From Marinitoga sp. 1197 (GTDB lineage: Bacteria > Thermotogota > Thermotogae > Petrotogales > Petrotogaceae): 57,055 nucleotides of DNA. Location of the stretch: assembly GCF_001021165.1 (NCBI RefSeq), contig NZ_AZAY01000020.1:1-57055 (forward strand), given 5' to 3'. The notes under the pieces are model-generated. The model did not search any database and was not told the DNA's origin. It saw only the letters and a list, made by a program, of their open reading frames with translations. Shown piece after piece: positions 36,363-45,599 of this stretch (positions within the stretch are counted from its first letter, which is position 1; each line of letters starts with the position of its first letter). The translations under genes were made by a program, and so were the position numbers.

Positions 36363-36821
36363 CTATATATTATTTTTTGAATTAATGATTTTTTCTATTA
36401 AATTTAATTCCTGACTTGAAAATCCATTCATTTTTAAAATTTCTAAAGTATTTTTTGCATATTTATAATTGTTTACTTTTAAAGCAGCTTTTATTTTTAT
36501 TAGATTCATGTCAATGAAAAATTTATCATTAGCATTAATTTTTAAGCATTCCTCATAGTTACCAGAATTAAATGAAGATTTTAAATAATAGTAATAAGTT
36601 TCTTCAGTATTTAATCCATTTTCGATAGATTTTTTAAAATTTTCGAACGCTAAACTTGATTCATTTTTTAATAAATAACATACACCTAAATTATGGTATA
36701 TTAAAGGATTTTTTGAATCTTCTTTTAAAGCTAGTAAATAGTTTTTAATGGCTAAATCGACATTGTTTAAACTTAGATATTTGTTTCCTAAATTGAGATA
36801 ATAGTTACTTTTATTCTGCAA
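36363..36821 (-). CDS. TPR-repeat protein (152 aa)
   Basis: This soluble protein has two to three tetratricopeptide repeats (NYYLNLGNKYLSLNNVDLAIKNYLLAL, then PLIYHNLGVCYLLKNESSLAFENFKKSI), followed by more helices. The start is TTG 36821, with GGAAGGTG 6 nt upstream; the longer frame to 36857 would lie inside the previous gene. It overlaps that gene by 11 nt and precedes the SLBB export gene by 12 nt. It may scaffold the envelope or polysaccharide machinery; its function is not known. Confidence 0.8.
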   Translation of the reverse strand: MQNKSNYYLNLGNKYLSLNNVDLAIKNYLLALKEDSKNPLIYHNLGVCYLLKNESSLAFENFKKSIENGLNTEETYYYYLKSSFNSGNYEECLKINANDKFFIDMNLIKIKAALKVNNYKYAKNTLEILKMNGFSSQELNLIEKIINSKNNI

Positions 36822-38556
36822 TTCCAACACCTTCCGAATAATAATACATTGTATCACTCATGATTTTACTATCTATTTGTAAATAAATCTTTACCGGTCT
36901 AATTCCAGGAGCTATGGGAGGGTAAATTTTATAGGTAATATTTTGTATTATTTTTTTGTTTATTTTTATATATTTTTCAAAGGTCATAAGATATTCTTCT
37001 GGGATAAGATAACCACCAGTTAAGTTAATAAGATATCGAAATTTTTTATCTATTATTTTATCTGAAATAATATACAAAGAAATATTTGTAAATAAAAAAG
37101 GTATAATATTCGTAATATTTATATATTTTTCATAATTTGTATTTTCTGTATCATTTAATATAATTATAGAATCGTTTTTTAAAAGAGGAGTCATTTCTAA
37201 AAATAGATATTCCATATTATCAAAATTATAAATACGAGGTTTTTCTAATTTTTTACTATAATCAAAAGCATATCGACCTTCTGAATCTGTAATATAAATT
37301 TTTCTATTAATGAAATTAATCAAATTACTTCCTGGTGAAATGGTGCTTATTTTTAAATTAATCATCATTTTAGATACATCAAAATCAATTCCATATAAAA
37401 ATACATGATAAGGAACTATATCTCCAACAAAATCAACTTGATCCAAAATCAATTTATAACTTGAATAATCAAATTTCATTAGAATTCCGTTATTATAATT
37501 TAACAAATAAGAAGAATTAAATAACTTGATAAATTTTCCATTTTGATATAAATAAGTACCATCATTCATAAAAGAAATTAAAAAAATATTATAAGGTAAT
37601 GATACAATATTTAAAGGTTTATGAGAATTTTTTAGAGGAATAATTGATTCTATTTTTTTTGAATAAGTTGAAAATACAAGAACCTGTTTATTTTTTATAT
37701 CAATTAAGTTTATATATTCTTCCGAAAAACTCCCATTTGTTATAATATAGCTATTGTCCAGAGCTATTTTTTCCAATAAATTTCCATCATAATCAAGAAT
37801 AAGAATACTATTATTTTTTGCATAATAAGTCCAGAATCTTCCGACTCTATCTAATCCAATTAATAAAAGATTATCATATTTGCTAATTTTTTCGAAATAG
37901 AACTTTTTTTGTAAAGAAAAATTTTTTATTACATAAAGACCGGTGTTTCCGGAAACATAAAAATAGTCTGTGCGCTCATCATAATATATATTTAAAGGAA
38001 TAAAATCTTTCCCTATAGCATTTTCAAATTTTATCCAGTTTTCATAAGAATTATCCAGGTTGGTATAGTAAATTAGCTTATTTTGTATATCTAATATATA
38101 TATATAAGAATTTACTATAAGAAAATCATTAGCCATAAAGTATTTTTCATTAGCATTTATAATATTTTTTATTTGTTTAAATTCTTTTATTTTTATTTCT
38201 GGTGAAATTATTTTTTCAATGTTATTCAGGGAGTTTATAAAATTTAAAAGTGATATTGCTTCAGTGTTTGAAGGAGAAAAAAACAGAATGTTATTTAAAT
38301 CTTCTTTGGCTTTTTCAATATTTCCTAATAAAAGATCCAGTTTAGCAGCAAAATACCAGAAATATGGAACGTCTCTTAAATAAATTTGATTTGACATAGC
38401 ATCTTCTAATTTCAAACGAGCTTCATATTTTTTACCAGAAAAAAAACTATTTAGACTCTCTGAAAATAACTTTCGAGCCATTTTTTCACTATCTGTTAAA
38501 TTTTGAGAAAAGGCAATTGAATAAAATAATATAAAAATAAATATTATTTTCTTCAT
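36811..38556 (-). CDS. Secreted protein with TPR-like N-terminus and beta-propeller-like body
   Basis: The 581-aa protein has a signal peptide (MKKIIFIFILFYSIAFSQ), TPR-like helices at about residues 22-105, and then a long beta-rich region (about 120-500) with repeated hydrophobic strand pairs such as FLIVNSYIYILD, LLIGLDRVGRFWTYY and SILILDYDGNLLEKI. This recalls NHL/WD-type propellers, but no family signature is certain. A C-terminal beta domain follows. It starts within the plsY stop (ATGA) and overlaps the TPR gene, so the envelope genes plsY, this gene, the TPR gene and the SLBB gene form one block. Confidence 0.75.
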   Translation of the reverse strand: MKKIIFIFILFYSIAFSQNLTDSEKMARKLFSESLNSFFSGKKYEARLKLEDAMSNQIYLRDVPYFWYFAAKLDLLLGNIEKAKEDLNNILFFSPSNTEAISLLNFINSLNNIEKIISPEIKIKEFKQIKNIINANEKYFMANDFLIVNSYIYILDIQNKLIYYTNLDNSYENWIKFENAIGKDFIPLNIYYDERTDYFYVSGNTGLYVIKNFSLQKKFYFEKISKYDNLLLIGLDRVGRFWTYYAKNNSILILDYDGNLLEKIALDNSYIITNGSFSEEYINLIDIKNKQVLVFSTYSKKIESIIPLKNSHKPLNIVSLPYNIFLISFMNDGTYLYQNGKFIKLFNSSYLLNYNNGILMKFDYSSYKLILDQVDFVGDIVPYHVFLYGIDFDVSKMMINLKISTISPGSNLINFINRKIYITDSEGRYAFDYSKKLEKPRIYNFDNMEYLFLEMTPLLKNDSIIILNDTENTNYEKYINITNIIPFLFTNISLYIISDKIIDKKFRYLINLTGGYLIPEEYLMTFEKYIKINKKIIQNITYKIYPPIAPGIRPVKIYLQIDSKIMSDTMYYYSEGVGIAE

Positions 38557-39152
38557 CTTTTAAAGGACCTTTTAAAAATTTCTATAATATCTGTTTTTCT
38601 TTCATTATGGTTTAATAACCTTTCAATATTGGATCTATGTTTATAAATACTAATTAAAGCTAAAACTATATTTAATAAAGCAAGTTTTGGTGAATAAATA
38701 AAGCTAATAATTCCAATTATACTTAAAGTAGAAATTGATGCCAAAGAAACATATTTAGTTGTTAAGGTTAAAGGTATCCATATTAGAAAAAATATTAAAG
38801 CTAAAGCTGGGTTTAAAGCAAAATAGACACCAACTGTAGAAGCAACGCCTTTTCCTCCTTTGAATCTTAACCATACAGGATATATATGACCTATAACAGA
38901 AAAGAGAGCTACAAAATATGCAATATCTTTATTAAAATTAAAAGCAACAAATGTTGGAATAAATGATTTTAAAAGATCTAAAATCATACTTAATATTCCA
39001 TAAAATGCTCCCGCATTTCTTAAAACATTTGTACCACCAACATTACCGCTACCAACTTTGGTAATATCTATTCCTTTTAAACGAGCGATTAGAAAACTAA
39101 ATGGAATTGAACCAAATAGATAACCTAACATTATCCACAAAATAGCAGTCAA
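38553..39152 (-). CDS. plsY: Acyl-phosphate glycerol-3-phosphate acyltransferase PlsY
   Basis: PlsY makes lysophosphatidic acid, the first step of phospholipid synthesis. The 199-aa integral membrane protein has the signatures GYLFGSIPFSFLIARLKGIDI, GSGNVGGTNVLRNAG, and IYPVWLRFKGGKGVASTVGVYF. The start is TTG 39152, with GAGGTG 6 nt upstream; GTG 39161 is inside that ribosome site. The gene follows der and overlaps the next gene by 4 nt. Confidence 0.95.
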   Translation of the reverse strand: MTAILWIMLGYLFGSIPFSFLIARLKGIDITKVGSGNVGGTNVLRNAGAFYGILSMILDLLKSFIPTFVAFNFNKDIAYFVALFSVIGHIYPVWLRFKGGKGVASTVGVYFALNPALALIFFLIWIPLTLTTKYVSLASISTLSIIGIISFIYSPKLALLNIVLALISIYKHRSNIERLLNHNERKTDIIEIFKRSFKR

Positions 39153-39164
39153 GATAATCACCTC

Positions 39165-39200
39165 ATTATTCGATTCTATTTTATTATTTGGTTCTATTTT
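39165..39200. repeat. 18-bp tandem duplication at the der/plsY junction
   Basis: ATTATTCGATTCTATTTT is followed directly by ATTATTTGGTTCTATTTT (two mismatches). It covers the last codons and stop of der and the short spacer before plsY. Confidence 0.7.
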
Positions 39201-40512
39201 TAAACTTTATAAAAATGGGCGAGCCAATAAAAGGATCAATATATCGTCTAATCATATTTTGAATAGCTCTTTGATAAGTTTTAGGAATTTGTTGAGGCAT
39301 ATTACTAAAAAATATGAAAACAGGAGGTTTAATATCAACCTGCGTTCCATAATAAATTTTTATTCTTTTTCCTTTTCGGATCGGTGGAGGAGATACCATC
39401 ATAAATCTTTCTAAAGCTGCATTTAACGCACTTGTAGGTATTCGTTTTGTATAAGAATTGTAGGCAGTATCTATAGCATCCATTAATTTTTCAATGCCCC
39501 AATGTTTAGCAGCTGATGTGAATATAACAGGACTATAATTTACAAAATACAATTCCTTTTCAAATAAATTTAAGTATTCTTCAATTCGTTTATCATGATA
39601 TTTTACCAGATCCCATTTATTAAAAGCAATTACAGTAGCCTTTCCTCTGTTTTCTGCTGTACCTATAACTTTTTTATCCTGTTGAGTAATCCCCTCAACC
39701 GCATCTATAAGTAAAACAACAACATCAGAATTTTCAATTGCTCGAATAGTTCTAACTGTACTATACATCTCGACACTACCGTATTTGGTCTTTGACTTTC
39801 TTTTTAAACCAGCAGTATCTATAAAAAGATACTTTTGCCCGTTTATTTCTACTAATTCATCAATGCTGTCTCTTGTTGTTCCCGGCACATCTGAAACAAT
39901 AGCTCTATTAATACCTGTAATAGCATTAAAAAGAGAAGATTTACCAGCATTTGCCCGTCCAATTAAAGCCACTTTTATGATATTTTCGTCTTTTTCTTCT
40001 TCAGTTTCATATTGAGGGATTTTTTCAAAAATATTTTCTATTAATTCATCTAAATTTTTATTATGTTCCGAAGAAACAGGTATAGGTTCTCCTAAACCTA
40101 ATTTATATAGTTCAGGTAATACATTAATTTCAAATTTTTCATAAGATTCAACCTTATTTGCCACTAATAGAACTTTATTTTTAACTTTTCTTAATACATT
40201 TGCTAAATAATAATCTTCAGCGGTTAAACCGTTTTTACCATCAACTATAAATAAGATTAGATCTGATTCTTTTAAAGATTCCATTACTTTATTTTTTGCA
40301 ATTTCTTCTAATTCATTTGCAGGTTCTTCAAATATTCCGCATGTATCAACTAAGGTGAAGGCACGCCCATCATAGCGTGCCTCACTGAATATTTGATCTC
40401 TAGTTACACCAGGATAGTCCATTACTATAGCTTTTTTTTCCTTTATCAACCTATTAAAAAGAGTTGATTTTCCAACATTTGGTTTTCCGATAATTAGCAC
40501 AACTGGTTTCAT
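39184..40512 (-). CDS. der: Ribosome-assembly GTPase Der (EngA)
   Basis: The 442-aa tandem GTPase needed for 50S assembly has two G domains, with G1 motifs GKPNVGKSTLF at residue 8 and GRANAGKSSLF near 185. G3 is DTCGIFE and DTAGLKRKSK, G4 NKVE and NKWD. A C-terminal KH-like domain ends with GSPIFIKFKNRTK. GAGGTG precedes the ATG. rpsA ends 14 nt upstream. Confidence 0.97.
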   Translation of the reverse strand: MKPVVLIIGKPNVGKSTLFNRLIKEKKAIVMDYPGVTRDQIFSEARYDGRAFTLVDTCGIFEEPANELEEIAKNKVMESLKESDLILFIVDGKNGLTAEDYYLANVLRKVKNKVLLVANKVESYEKFEINVLPELYKLGLGEPIPVSSEHNKNLDELIENIFEKIPQYETEEEKDENIIKVALIGRANAGKSSLFNAITGINRAIVSDVPGTTRDSIDELVEINGQKYLFIDTAGLKRKSKTKYGSVEMYSTVRTIRAIENSDVVVLLIDAVEGITQQDKKVIGTAENRGKATVIAFNKWDLVKYHDKRIEEYLNLFEKELYFVNYSPVIFTSAAKHWGIEKLMDAIDTAYNSYTKRIPTSALNAALERFMMVSPPPIRKGKRIKIYYGTQVDIKPPVFIFFSNMPQQIPKTYQRAIQNMIRRYIDPFIGSPIFIKFKNRTK

Positions 40513-40526
40513 TTAATTCACCTCTA

Positions 40527-42083
40527 TTATTTTAATAAACTTATAATCATGTTTCCTTTTTGTTCTTCATTTTCAAAATCTATAGATAAAATCTCACCTT
40601 CGACTTTAGTACCTATTTTTAAAACATCTTCAATGGTTTCATTTTCAGATAAGTCAATTTTTGATTTTGGAATAAATGCCTCTACTTCATAATCATCAAC
40701 AAGTACAACAGCGCCTTTCCCAACATATTTCAAGACTTTTCCGCTTATTTTGTCTCCTTTTTTTAATTCATTGGAAACTTTTTTCCAAGGATTTTCTTTT
40801 GTCTGTTTAATACTTAATTTTATTTTTCTATTATCTTTATCTATATGTAACACTTTAACTTTAATTTTATCCCCTTCTGAGAACAAATCTTCAATATTAT
40901 CAACAAAATTCCACGATAATTCGGAAACATGTGAAAAACCTGTTAAATTATTATCTAATTTTACAATAATACCATTTGGTAAAAGTTTCTCTACCTGTCC
41001 GTTAATAATATCTCCTTCTTTTAACTTATTATCAATATCTTCCCATGGATCTCCAATTACCTGCTTATAACTTAAAGTTATTTTCTTTTTATCTTTATCT
41101 ATTGAAATAACTTTAACCTTTACTAAATCACCTATTTTAACTATATCTTCAATTCTACCTTTTCCTGTCCAGAAAATTTCAGATTCATGAACAAGACCTT
41201 CCACGCCTTCATCAAGTTTAATCGCAAAACCAAATGGAAAAATTTCAACCACTTCTCCAGTAACAACAGAATCAATCTGGAATTTTTTTTCAATATTTTC
41301 CCACGGATCATCTTTTAATCTTTTTATAGAAATAGACACCTTTTTTTCCTCTTTGTCTAATTTTATAATAACACCTTTTACCTTATCTCCAATAGAATAG
41401 GATTTTGTATGATCGAACTTTTTATCCCAGGATAATTCGCTTCTTGGAGCTAAAGCGGTAACATATGGATTTAAATTAACAAATAAACCAAAATCTTTTA
41501 TGCCACTTACAATTCCTTCAACAATCATATTTAAGTGATGATTTTCAAAAAATTCATCGACATATTTTTCGATAATGCCTTTTCTTGATACGACAATATT
41601 TATTTTTCTTCTTCTTTTTTCATTTTTTAATACAAGAAAGTCCATTTCTTCTTTTGGAAAATCATGACGTGGATTAAGCATTGATAATGAGCCTGGTAAA
41701 AATGCATTTATAACATTTTCTAATTCTACAATATAACCTTTTTCGATTTTTTCAACAATTTTGCCTTTCACAATTTTACCTTCAACGATATCTTCTATTA
41801 TAGCATCTCTTTTTGCAGCTTTCTCTGACCCGAATGCCTGGCCTTCAGATTCGTTGATTTTTAATAATTTTACAGTAATTTTATCTCCTGATTTATATTC
41901 TTTAATATTGTTTAATAAATAATCTTTTCCGACATATACGTCAAATGGTTTTCCTTCTGCGCTAACAAAAAGGCCATCTGAACTAATAGAAATAATTTCA
42001 CCTTTTATAATATCCCCCTTTTTTATTTGAAATTCTGTTTCCTCGCTTAGTAATTTTTCAAATTCATTTTTATCTTCAACCAT
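40527..42083 (-). CDS. rpsA: Ribosomal protein S1-like protein with six S1 domains
   Basis: The 518-aa protein has six S1/OB RNA-binding domains, beginning near residues 20, 103, 185, 268, 352 and 437. The last four are the most typical (for example FGLFVNLNPYVTALAPRSELSW), each closed by an x-D/N-P-W linker. It should bind mRNA at the 30S subunit. The start is ATG 42083, with AAGGAGG 8 nt upstream and overlapping the ispH stop (TGATG). The order cmk-ispH-rpsA is a known conserved neighbourhood; in some bacteria IspH and S1 are fused. Confidence 0.92.
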   Translation of the reverse strand: MVEDKNEFEKLLSEETEFQIKKGDIIKGEIISISSDGLFVSAEGKPFDVYVGKDYLLNNIKEYKSGDKITVKLLKINESEGQAFGSEKAAKRDAIIEDIVEGKIVKGKIVEKIEKGYIVELENVINAFLPGSLSMLNPRHDFPKEEMDFLVLKNEKRRRKINIVVSRKGIIEKYVDEFFENHHLNMIVEGIVSGIKDFGLFVNLNPYVTALAPRSELSWDKKFDHTKSYSIGDKVKGVIIKLDKEEKKVSISIKRLKDDPWENIEKKFQIDSVVTGEVVEIFPFGFAIKLDEGVEGLVHESEIFWTGKGRIEDIVKIGDLVKVKVISIDKDKKKITLSYKQVIGDPWEDIDNKLKEGDIINGQVEKLLPNGIIVKLDNNLTGFSHVSELSWNFVDNIEDLFSEGDKIKVKVLHIDKDNRKIKLSIKQTKENPWKKVSNELKKGDKISGKVLKYVGKGAVVLVDDYEVEAFIPKSKIDLSENETIEDVLKIGTKVEGEILSIDFENEEQKGNMIISLLK

Positions 42084-42925
42084 CAAAAACCCCTCCTTAA
42101 AAATTCGATAACTTCTTTGATAGATTTATTTGGTGTAGAAGTACCTGTTAAAATACCTATTTTCTTTATTTTGGAAAAATCAATATGCAATAATTCTTTA
42201 ACCGAATCTATATGAATAGAATTGTTATTGTATTTTTTAGAAATTTCATATAGTTTTCGAGTATTTGAACTATGTTTTCCTCCTATTATTATAACAAATT
42301 CTGACCAAATTGCAATATCTTTAGCTTCTTTTTCCCGAATTTTTGTTTCATAACATATAGTATCTTTTACTACCAACTCATTATATTCTGAAAGTTTTGC
42401 AATTTGTGATGCAAAATCTTTAAAATTATTATAATCCATAGTTGTTTGAGTGATTATACATAATTTGTTATGTTTAAAAGATTTAGCATTTTTTAATATT
42501 TCTATTTTTTTCTCATCTATATTACCTTTTAATCCGATCATTTCGGCATGCTCTTTCTTTCCATATGCGACAATAAAGAACCCTTTTTTTTGCATACTGT
42601 AAGCATAATTAAAGACCTTTTCAACAATAGGACAGGTTAAATCTACAACCCTTTTAAAGTTATTTTTTAAAAAGTTCTTATCTTTTTTAGGAATACCATG
42701 AGCACGTATAATACAAATAGCTTCTTTTGAATTCTCTGGTAAATCATTTAAAGAATAGAAAAAATTAATATTTTTAGATATAAGTTCGTCTTTAACACTA
42801 TTGTTATGTACTAAATCACCATATATATATACATTTTTATTTTTTTTTGCCAGTTCCAGGGCCTTTTCATAAGCTCTTTCAACGCCATAACAAAATCCAA
42901 TTTTTGAAGCAAGGCGTATTTCCAT
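42083..42925 (-). CDS. ispH: 4-Hydroxy-3-methylbut-2-enyl diphosphate reductase IspH
   Basis: This Fe-S enzyme makes IPP and DMAPP in the last step of the MEP pathway. The 280-aa protein has the three cluster Cys: Cys12 (GFCYGV), one near 96 (DLTCPIVEKV) and one near 193 (DTICYETKIRE). HAEMIGLKG and TSTPNKSI are family motifs. GGAGTGAT precedes the ATG. The gene lies between cmk and rpsA. Confidence 0.96.
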   Translation of the reverse strand: MEIRLASKIGFCYGVERAYEKALELAKKNKNVYIYGDLVHNNSVKDELISKNINFFYSLNDLPENSKEAICIIRAHGIPKKDKNFLKNNFKRVVDLTCPIVEKVFNYAYSMQKKGFFIVAYGKKEHAEMIGLKGNIDEKKIEILKNAKSFKHNKLCIITQTTMDYNNFKDFASQIAKLSEYNELVVKDTICYETKIREKEAKDIAIWSEFVIIIGGKHSSNTRKLYEISKKYNNNSIHIDSVKELLHIDFSKIKKIGILTGTSTPNKSIKEVIEFLRRGF

Positions 42926-42930
42926 TTAAA

Positions 42931-43596
42931 TCACTCCAAATTAATCTTTTTCAAGATAATTTCTTTTATTTCATCTACCACAGTTTTTATATCTTTTCCT
43001 GTAGTATTAACTATAATTGCATCAGCAGCAGGTTTTAAAGGGGCGATTTTTCGTGTAGAGTCAGCGATATCTCTTTTTTCTATTTCTTTCATAACATCCT
43101 CTAAACTTACATCTTCACCCTTTTCTATTAATTCTTTAAATCTTCTTTTAGCCCTTTCTTCAATAGATGCAGTTAAAAATATTTTTATTTCAGCATCAGG
43201 TAATACAACAGTTCCGATATCTCTGCCATCTATAACAACGCCGTTATTTGAAGCTATATTACGTAATATTTCATTAACTTTTTTTCTGACATCTGGATTT
43301 TTTGCTACTATTGAAGCAGCTTTTCCAATTTCTGGTGTTCTTATCTGAAAATCCAGCTTTTCATCAAACAAATAATAATCTCCATCAATAATTTTAATAT
43401 CAAAAGATTTTAACGCATTTATTATATCATTTTCACTATTTAAATCAAAACCCTTTTTTTTCAGGTAATATCCAAATGCTCTATATAATGCTCCACTATC
43501 CAGATAATATAAATTAAATATATTTGCAATTTCTTTTGCAATAGTACTTTTACCTGAACCAGCAGGACCATCAATAGCTACTTTAAACTTATTCAT
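42931..43596 (-). CDS. cmk: Cytidylate kinase
   Basis: This kinase phosphorylates CMP and dCMP. The 221-aa protein has the P loop GPAGSGKSTIA near residue 11, the nucleotide-binding region LDSGALYRAFGYYL, VIDGRDIGTVVLPDA, and lid residues ASIEERAKRRFKEL. AAGGAGG precedes the ATG. It lies 11 nt after aspS and 5 nt before ispH. Confidence 0.97.
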   Translation of the reverse strand: MNKFKVAIDGPAGSGKSTIAKEIANIFNLYYLDSGALYRAFGYYLKKKGFDLNSENDIINALKSFDIKIIDGDYYLFDEKLDFQIRTPEIGKAASIVAKNPDVRKKVNEILRNIASNNGVVIDGRDIGTVVLPDAEIKIFLTASIEERAKRRFKELIEKGEDVSLEDVMKEIEKRDIADSTRKIAPLKPAADAIIVNTTGKDIKTVVDEIKEIILKKINLE

Positions 43597-43607
43597 TCTA
43601 ATCCTCC

Positions 43608-45368
43608 TTAAATATCGAGCTTTATTTTTAATTCTTTTAATTGCTTTTCTGAAACAGAAGATGGTGCTCCAGTCATTGGGTTGGAACCACTTGCAGTTTT
43701 TGGAAATGCAATAACCTCTTTAATAGAATCTTCGCCCGCCATAATTGCAATTAATCTGTCAAATCCTATAGCAGCACCCCCATGTGGTGGAGGTCCATAT
43801 TTAAATGCTTCTATTAAAAATCCAAATTTTTCGTTGATTTCTTTTTCACTTAAACCAATTAATTCGAATATTTTATTTTGTAAATCTTTTCTATGAACCC
43901 TTATACTACCGCTTGCCATTTCATATCCGTTGATAACTAAATCATAACATTGAGCTCTTATTTTTAGTGGATTTGAATCCGCAAATTTTTCAAACTCATC
44001 TAATTTTGGCATAGTAAAAGGATGATGTTCAGCAACCAGTCTATTTTCTTCTTCATCCCATGCAAACATTGGAAAATCTACAACCCACAATACGTCAAAA
44101 CCTTCTTTTTTCTCCATTTCTTCTTTAATTAATTTAACTCTAATATGTCCCAAAATTTTGTTTATTTCTTCTTTTTTTCCAACTAAAATAAACGCGATAT
44201 CATTATTTCCAATATATCCGTTTTTTACTAGTTCATTTAGTTCAGGTTCTGCAAATTTTTTAATTGATGATTTAATATTTCCATTTTCATTTTTTACCCA
44301 GATTAATCCTCCTGCACCAACTGATTTTGCAAAATCTGTATATTCATCGATTCTTTTTCTTGAAAACTTATTTGCTTTTTCTTTTAAAACAATACCTTTA
44401 ATAGTCTGATTGTTTTCTATAGCATTTTTTATAAATTCTGCATGGGTATTTTGGAATATTTCTGTAAAATCATTGATTTCAAGGCCATATCTTGTATCGG
44501 GTTTATCAGAACCATATTTATCCATAACTTCATCATATGTATATCGCTTTAATGGTAATTCTAATTCATAATTTATTAATTCTTTGAATAATTTTTTTAA
44601 TAATCCCTCAGTAAAATTTAAAATATCATCCATATCAACAAAAGACATTTCAAAATCTATTTGTGAGAATTCTGGCTGTCTATCCGCTCTAAAATCTTCA
44701 TCCCTGAAACATCTTGCAATTTGAAAGTATCTATCAAATCCAGAAACCATTAACAACTGTTTAAATAATTGTGGAGATTGTGGTAAAGCATAGAAAGTTC
44801 CTGGTTTTAGTCTTGATGGAACTAAAAAATCTCTTGCACCTTCAGGTGTGCTTTTAGTTAAATAAGGAGTTTCTATTTCCATAAAATCATTTTTCGAAAA
44901 ATATTCTCTTGTTATTTGAAGAGCCTTATGACGTAAGAATAAATTTTTCTGCATTTTTTCCTTTCTTAAGTCAAGATATCTGAACTTTAATCTTAAATTT
45001 TCTGAAATCTCTTCATCTTTGTTTATATAAATAGGTGGAGTTTCAGATTCTGATAAAATCTCAAGGTCTTCAACTAAAATCTCGACTTCTCCGGTTTTCA
45101 TATTTTTATTTATTGCATCATCTGGCCTTTTTCTAACAATACCTTTTATAGCTATAACATATTCATTGCCTATAGATTTCGCTATTTCATAAATTTTTTC
45201 ATTATCCGGATCAACAACAAACTGAACTTTTCCATAGCGATCTCTTAATAATCCAAATTTAATTCCACCTAAATCTCTGACTCTTTCTACCCAACCATTT
45301 AATATAACCTTTTCTCCAGTATTATTAATATTCAATTCACCACATTTATGAGTTCTTTTTAAACGCAT
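43608..45368 (-). CDS. aspS: Aspartyl-tRNA synthetase
   Basis: The 586-aa class IIb synthetase has an N-terminal OB anticodon-binding domain (about 15-105), motif 1 (ETPYLTKSTPEGARDFLVP), motif 2 (FRDEDFRADRQPEFSQIDFEMSF), a bacterial GAD insertion (about 285-405) and motif 3 (GGAAIGFDRLIAIMAG). The start ATG 45368 follows GGAGGTG; the 34-residue upstream extension to 45470 is rejected. It heads the aspS-cmk-ispH-rpsA-der-plsY run, with a divergent promoter region upstream. Confidence 0.97.
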   Translation of the reverse strand: MRLKRTHKCGELNINNTGEKVILNGWVERVRDLGGIKFGLLRDRYGKVQFVVDPDNEKIYEIAKSIGNEYVIAIKGIVRKRPDDAINKNMKTGEVEILVEDLEILSESETPPIYINKDEEISENLRLKFRYLDLRKEKMQKNLFLRHKALQITREYFSKNDFMEIETPYLTKSTPEGARDFLVPSRLKPGTFYALPQSPQLFKQLLMVSGFDRYFQIARCFRDEDFRADRQPEFSQIDFEMSFVDMDDILNFTEGLLKKLFKELINYELELPLKRYTYDEVMDKYGSDKPDTRYGLEINDFTEIFQNTHAEFIKNAIENNQTIKGIVLKEKANKFSRKRIDEYTDFAKSVGAGGLIWVKNENGNIKSSIKKFAEPELNELVKNGYIGNNDIAFILVGKKEEINKILGHIRVKLIKEEMEKKEGFDVLWVVDFPMFAWDEEENRLVAEHHPFTMPKLDEFEKFADSNPLKIRAQCYDLVINGYEMASGSIRVHRKDLQNKIFELIGLSEKEINEKFGFLIEAFKYGPPPHGGAAIGFDRLIAIMAGEDSIKEVIAFPKTASGSNPMTGAPSSVSEKQLKELKIKLDI

Positions 45369-45483
45369 TGAAACACCTCCGTATTTATATTTTTTAAGGA
45401 ATTTGTTATAATAATATAGAAAATAGTATTGATAAAAATCAATATTAGGGGAATCAACTTTCAATTTCAATAAAACTTATTAA

Positions 45484-45492
45484 AGTATATCA
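45484..45492 (-). promoter_or_regulatory. Possible extended -10 for aspS
   Basis: TGATATACT (TG-n-TATACT) on the - strand lies about 115 bp upstream of the aspS start. A small hairpin (TATTGAT / ATCAATA, 45428-45445) lies in the intervening leader. An alternative promoter is the left arm of the repeat at 45518. Confidence 0.4.
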
Positions 45493-45517
45493 TAAAAATA
45501 TGTCTAAAAATACTAAT

Positions 45518-45555
45518 TTATTTTACCATTTTTTTTGATTTTTGTGGTAAAATAA
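45518..45555. promoter_or_regulatory. Symmetric divergent promoter: 11-bp inverted repeat with an extended -10 in each arm
   Basis: TTATTTTACCA (45518-45528) and its exact complement TGGTAAAATAA (45545-45555) are 16 bp apart. Each arm contains TGGTAAAAT, the right arm reading toward the Omp-alpha gene (start 45600) and the left arm reading toward aspS. The two promoters would overlap and compete. Confidence 0.55.
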
Positions 45556-45599
45556 GATTGAGAGTTAGAAAATAATAAAAATTTTTTGGAGGTGTTAGG

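Noticed and set aside
45369-45470. 34-residue N-terminal extension of aspS
   Set aside because: The strong GGAGGTG site lies before ATG 45368, and the extension is Tyr/Lys/Phe-rich with no likeness to AspRS.
45369-45599. T-box or other aminoacyl-tRNA-responsive leader before aspS
   Set aside because: Only a small 7-bp hairpin is seen; no T-box bulge sequence (TGGNACCGCG-like) is present.
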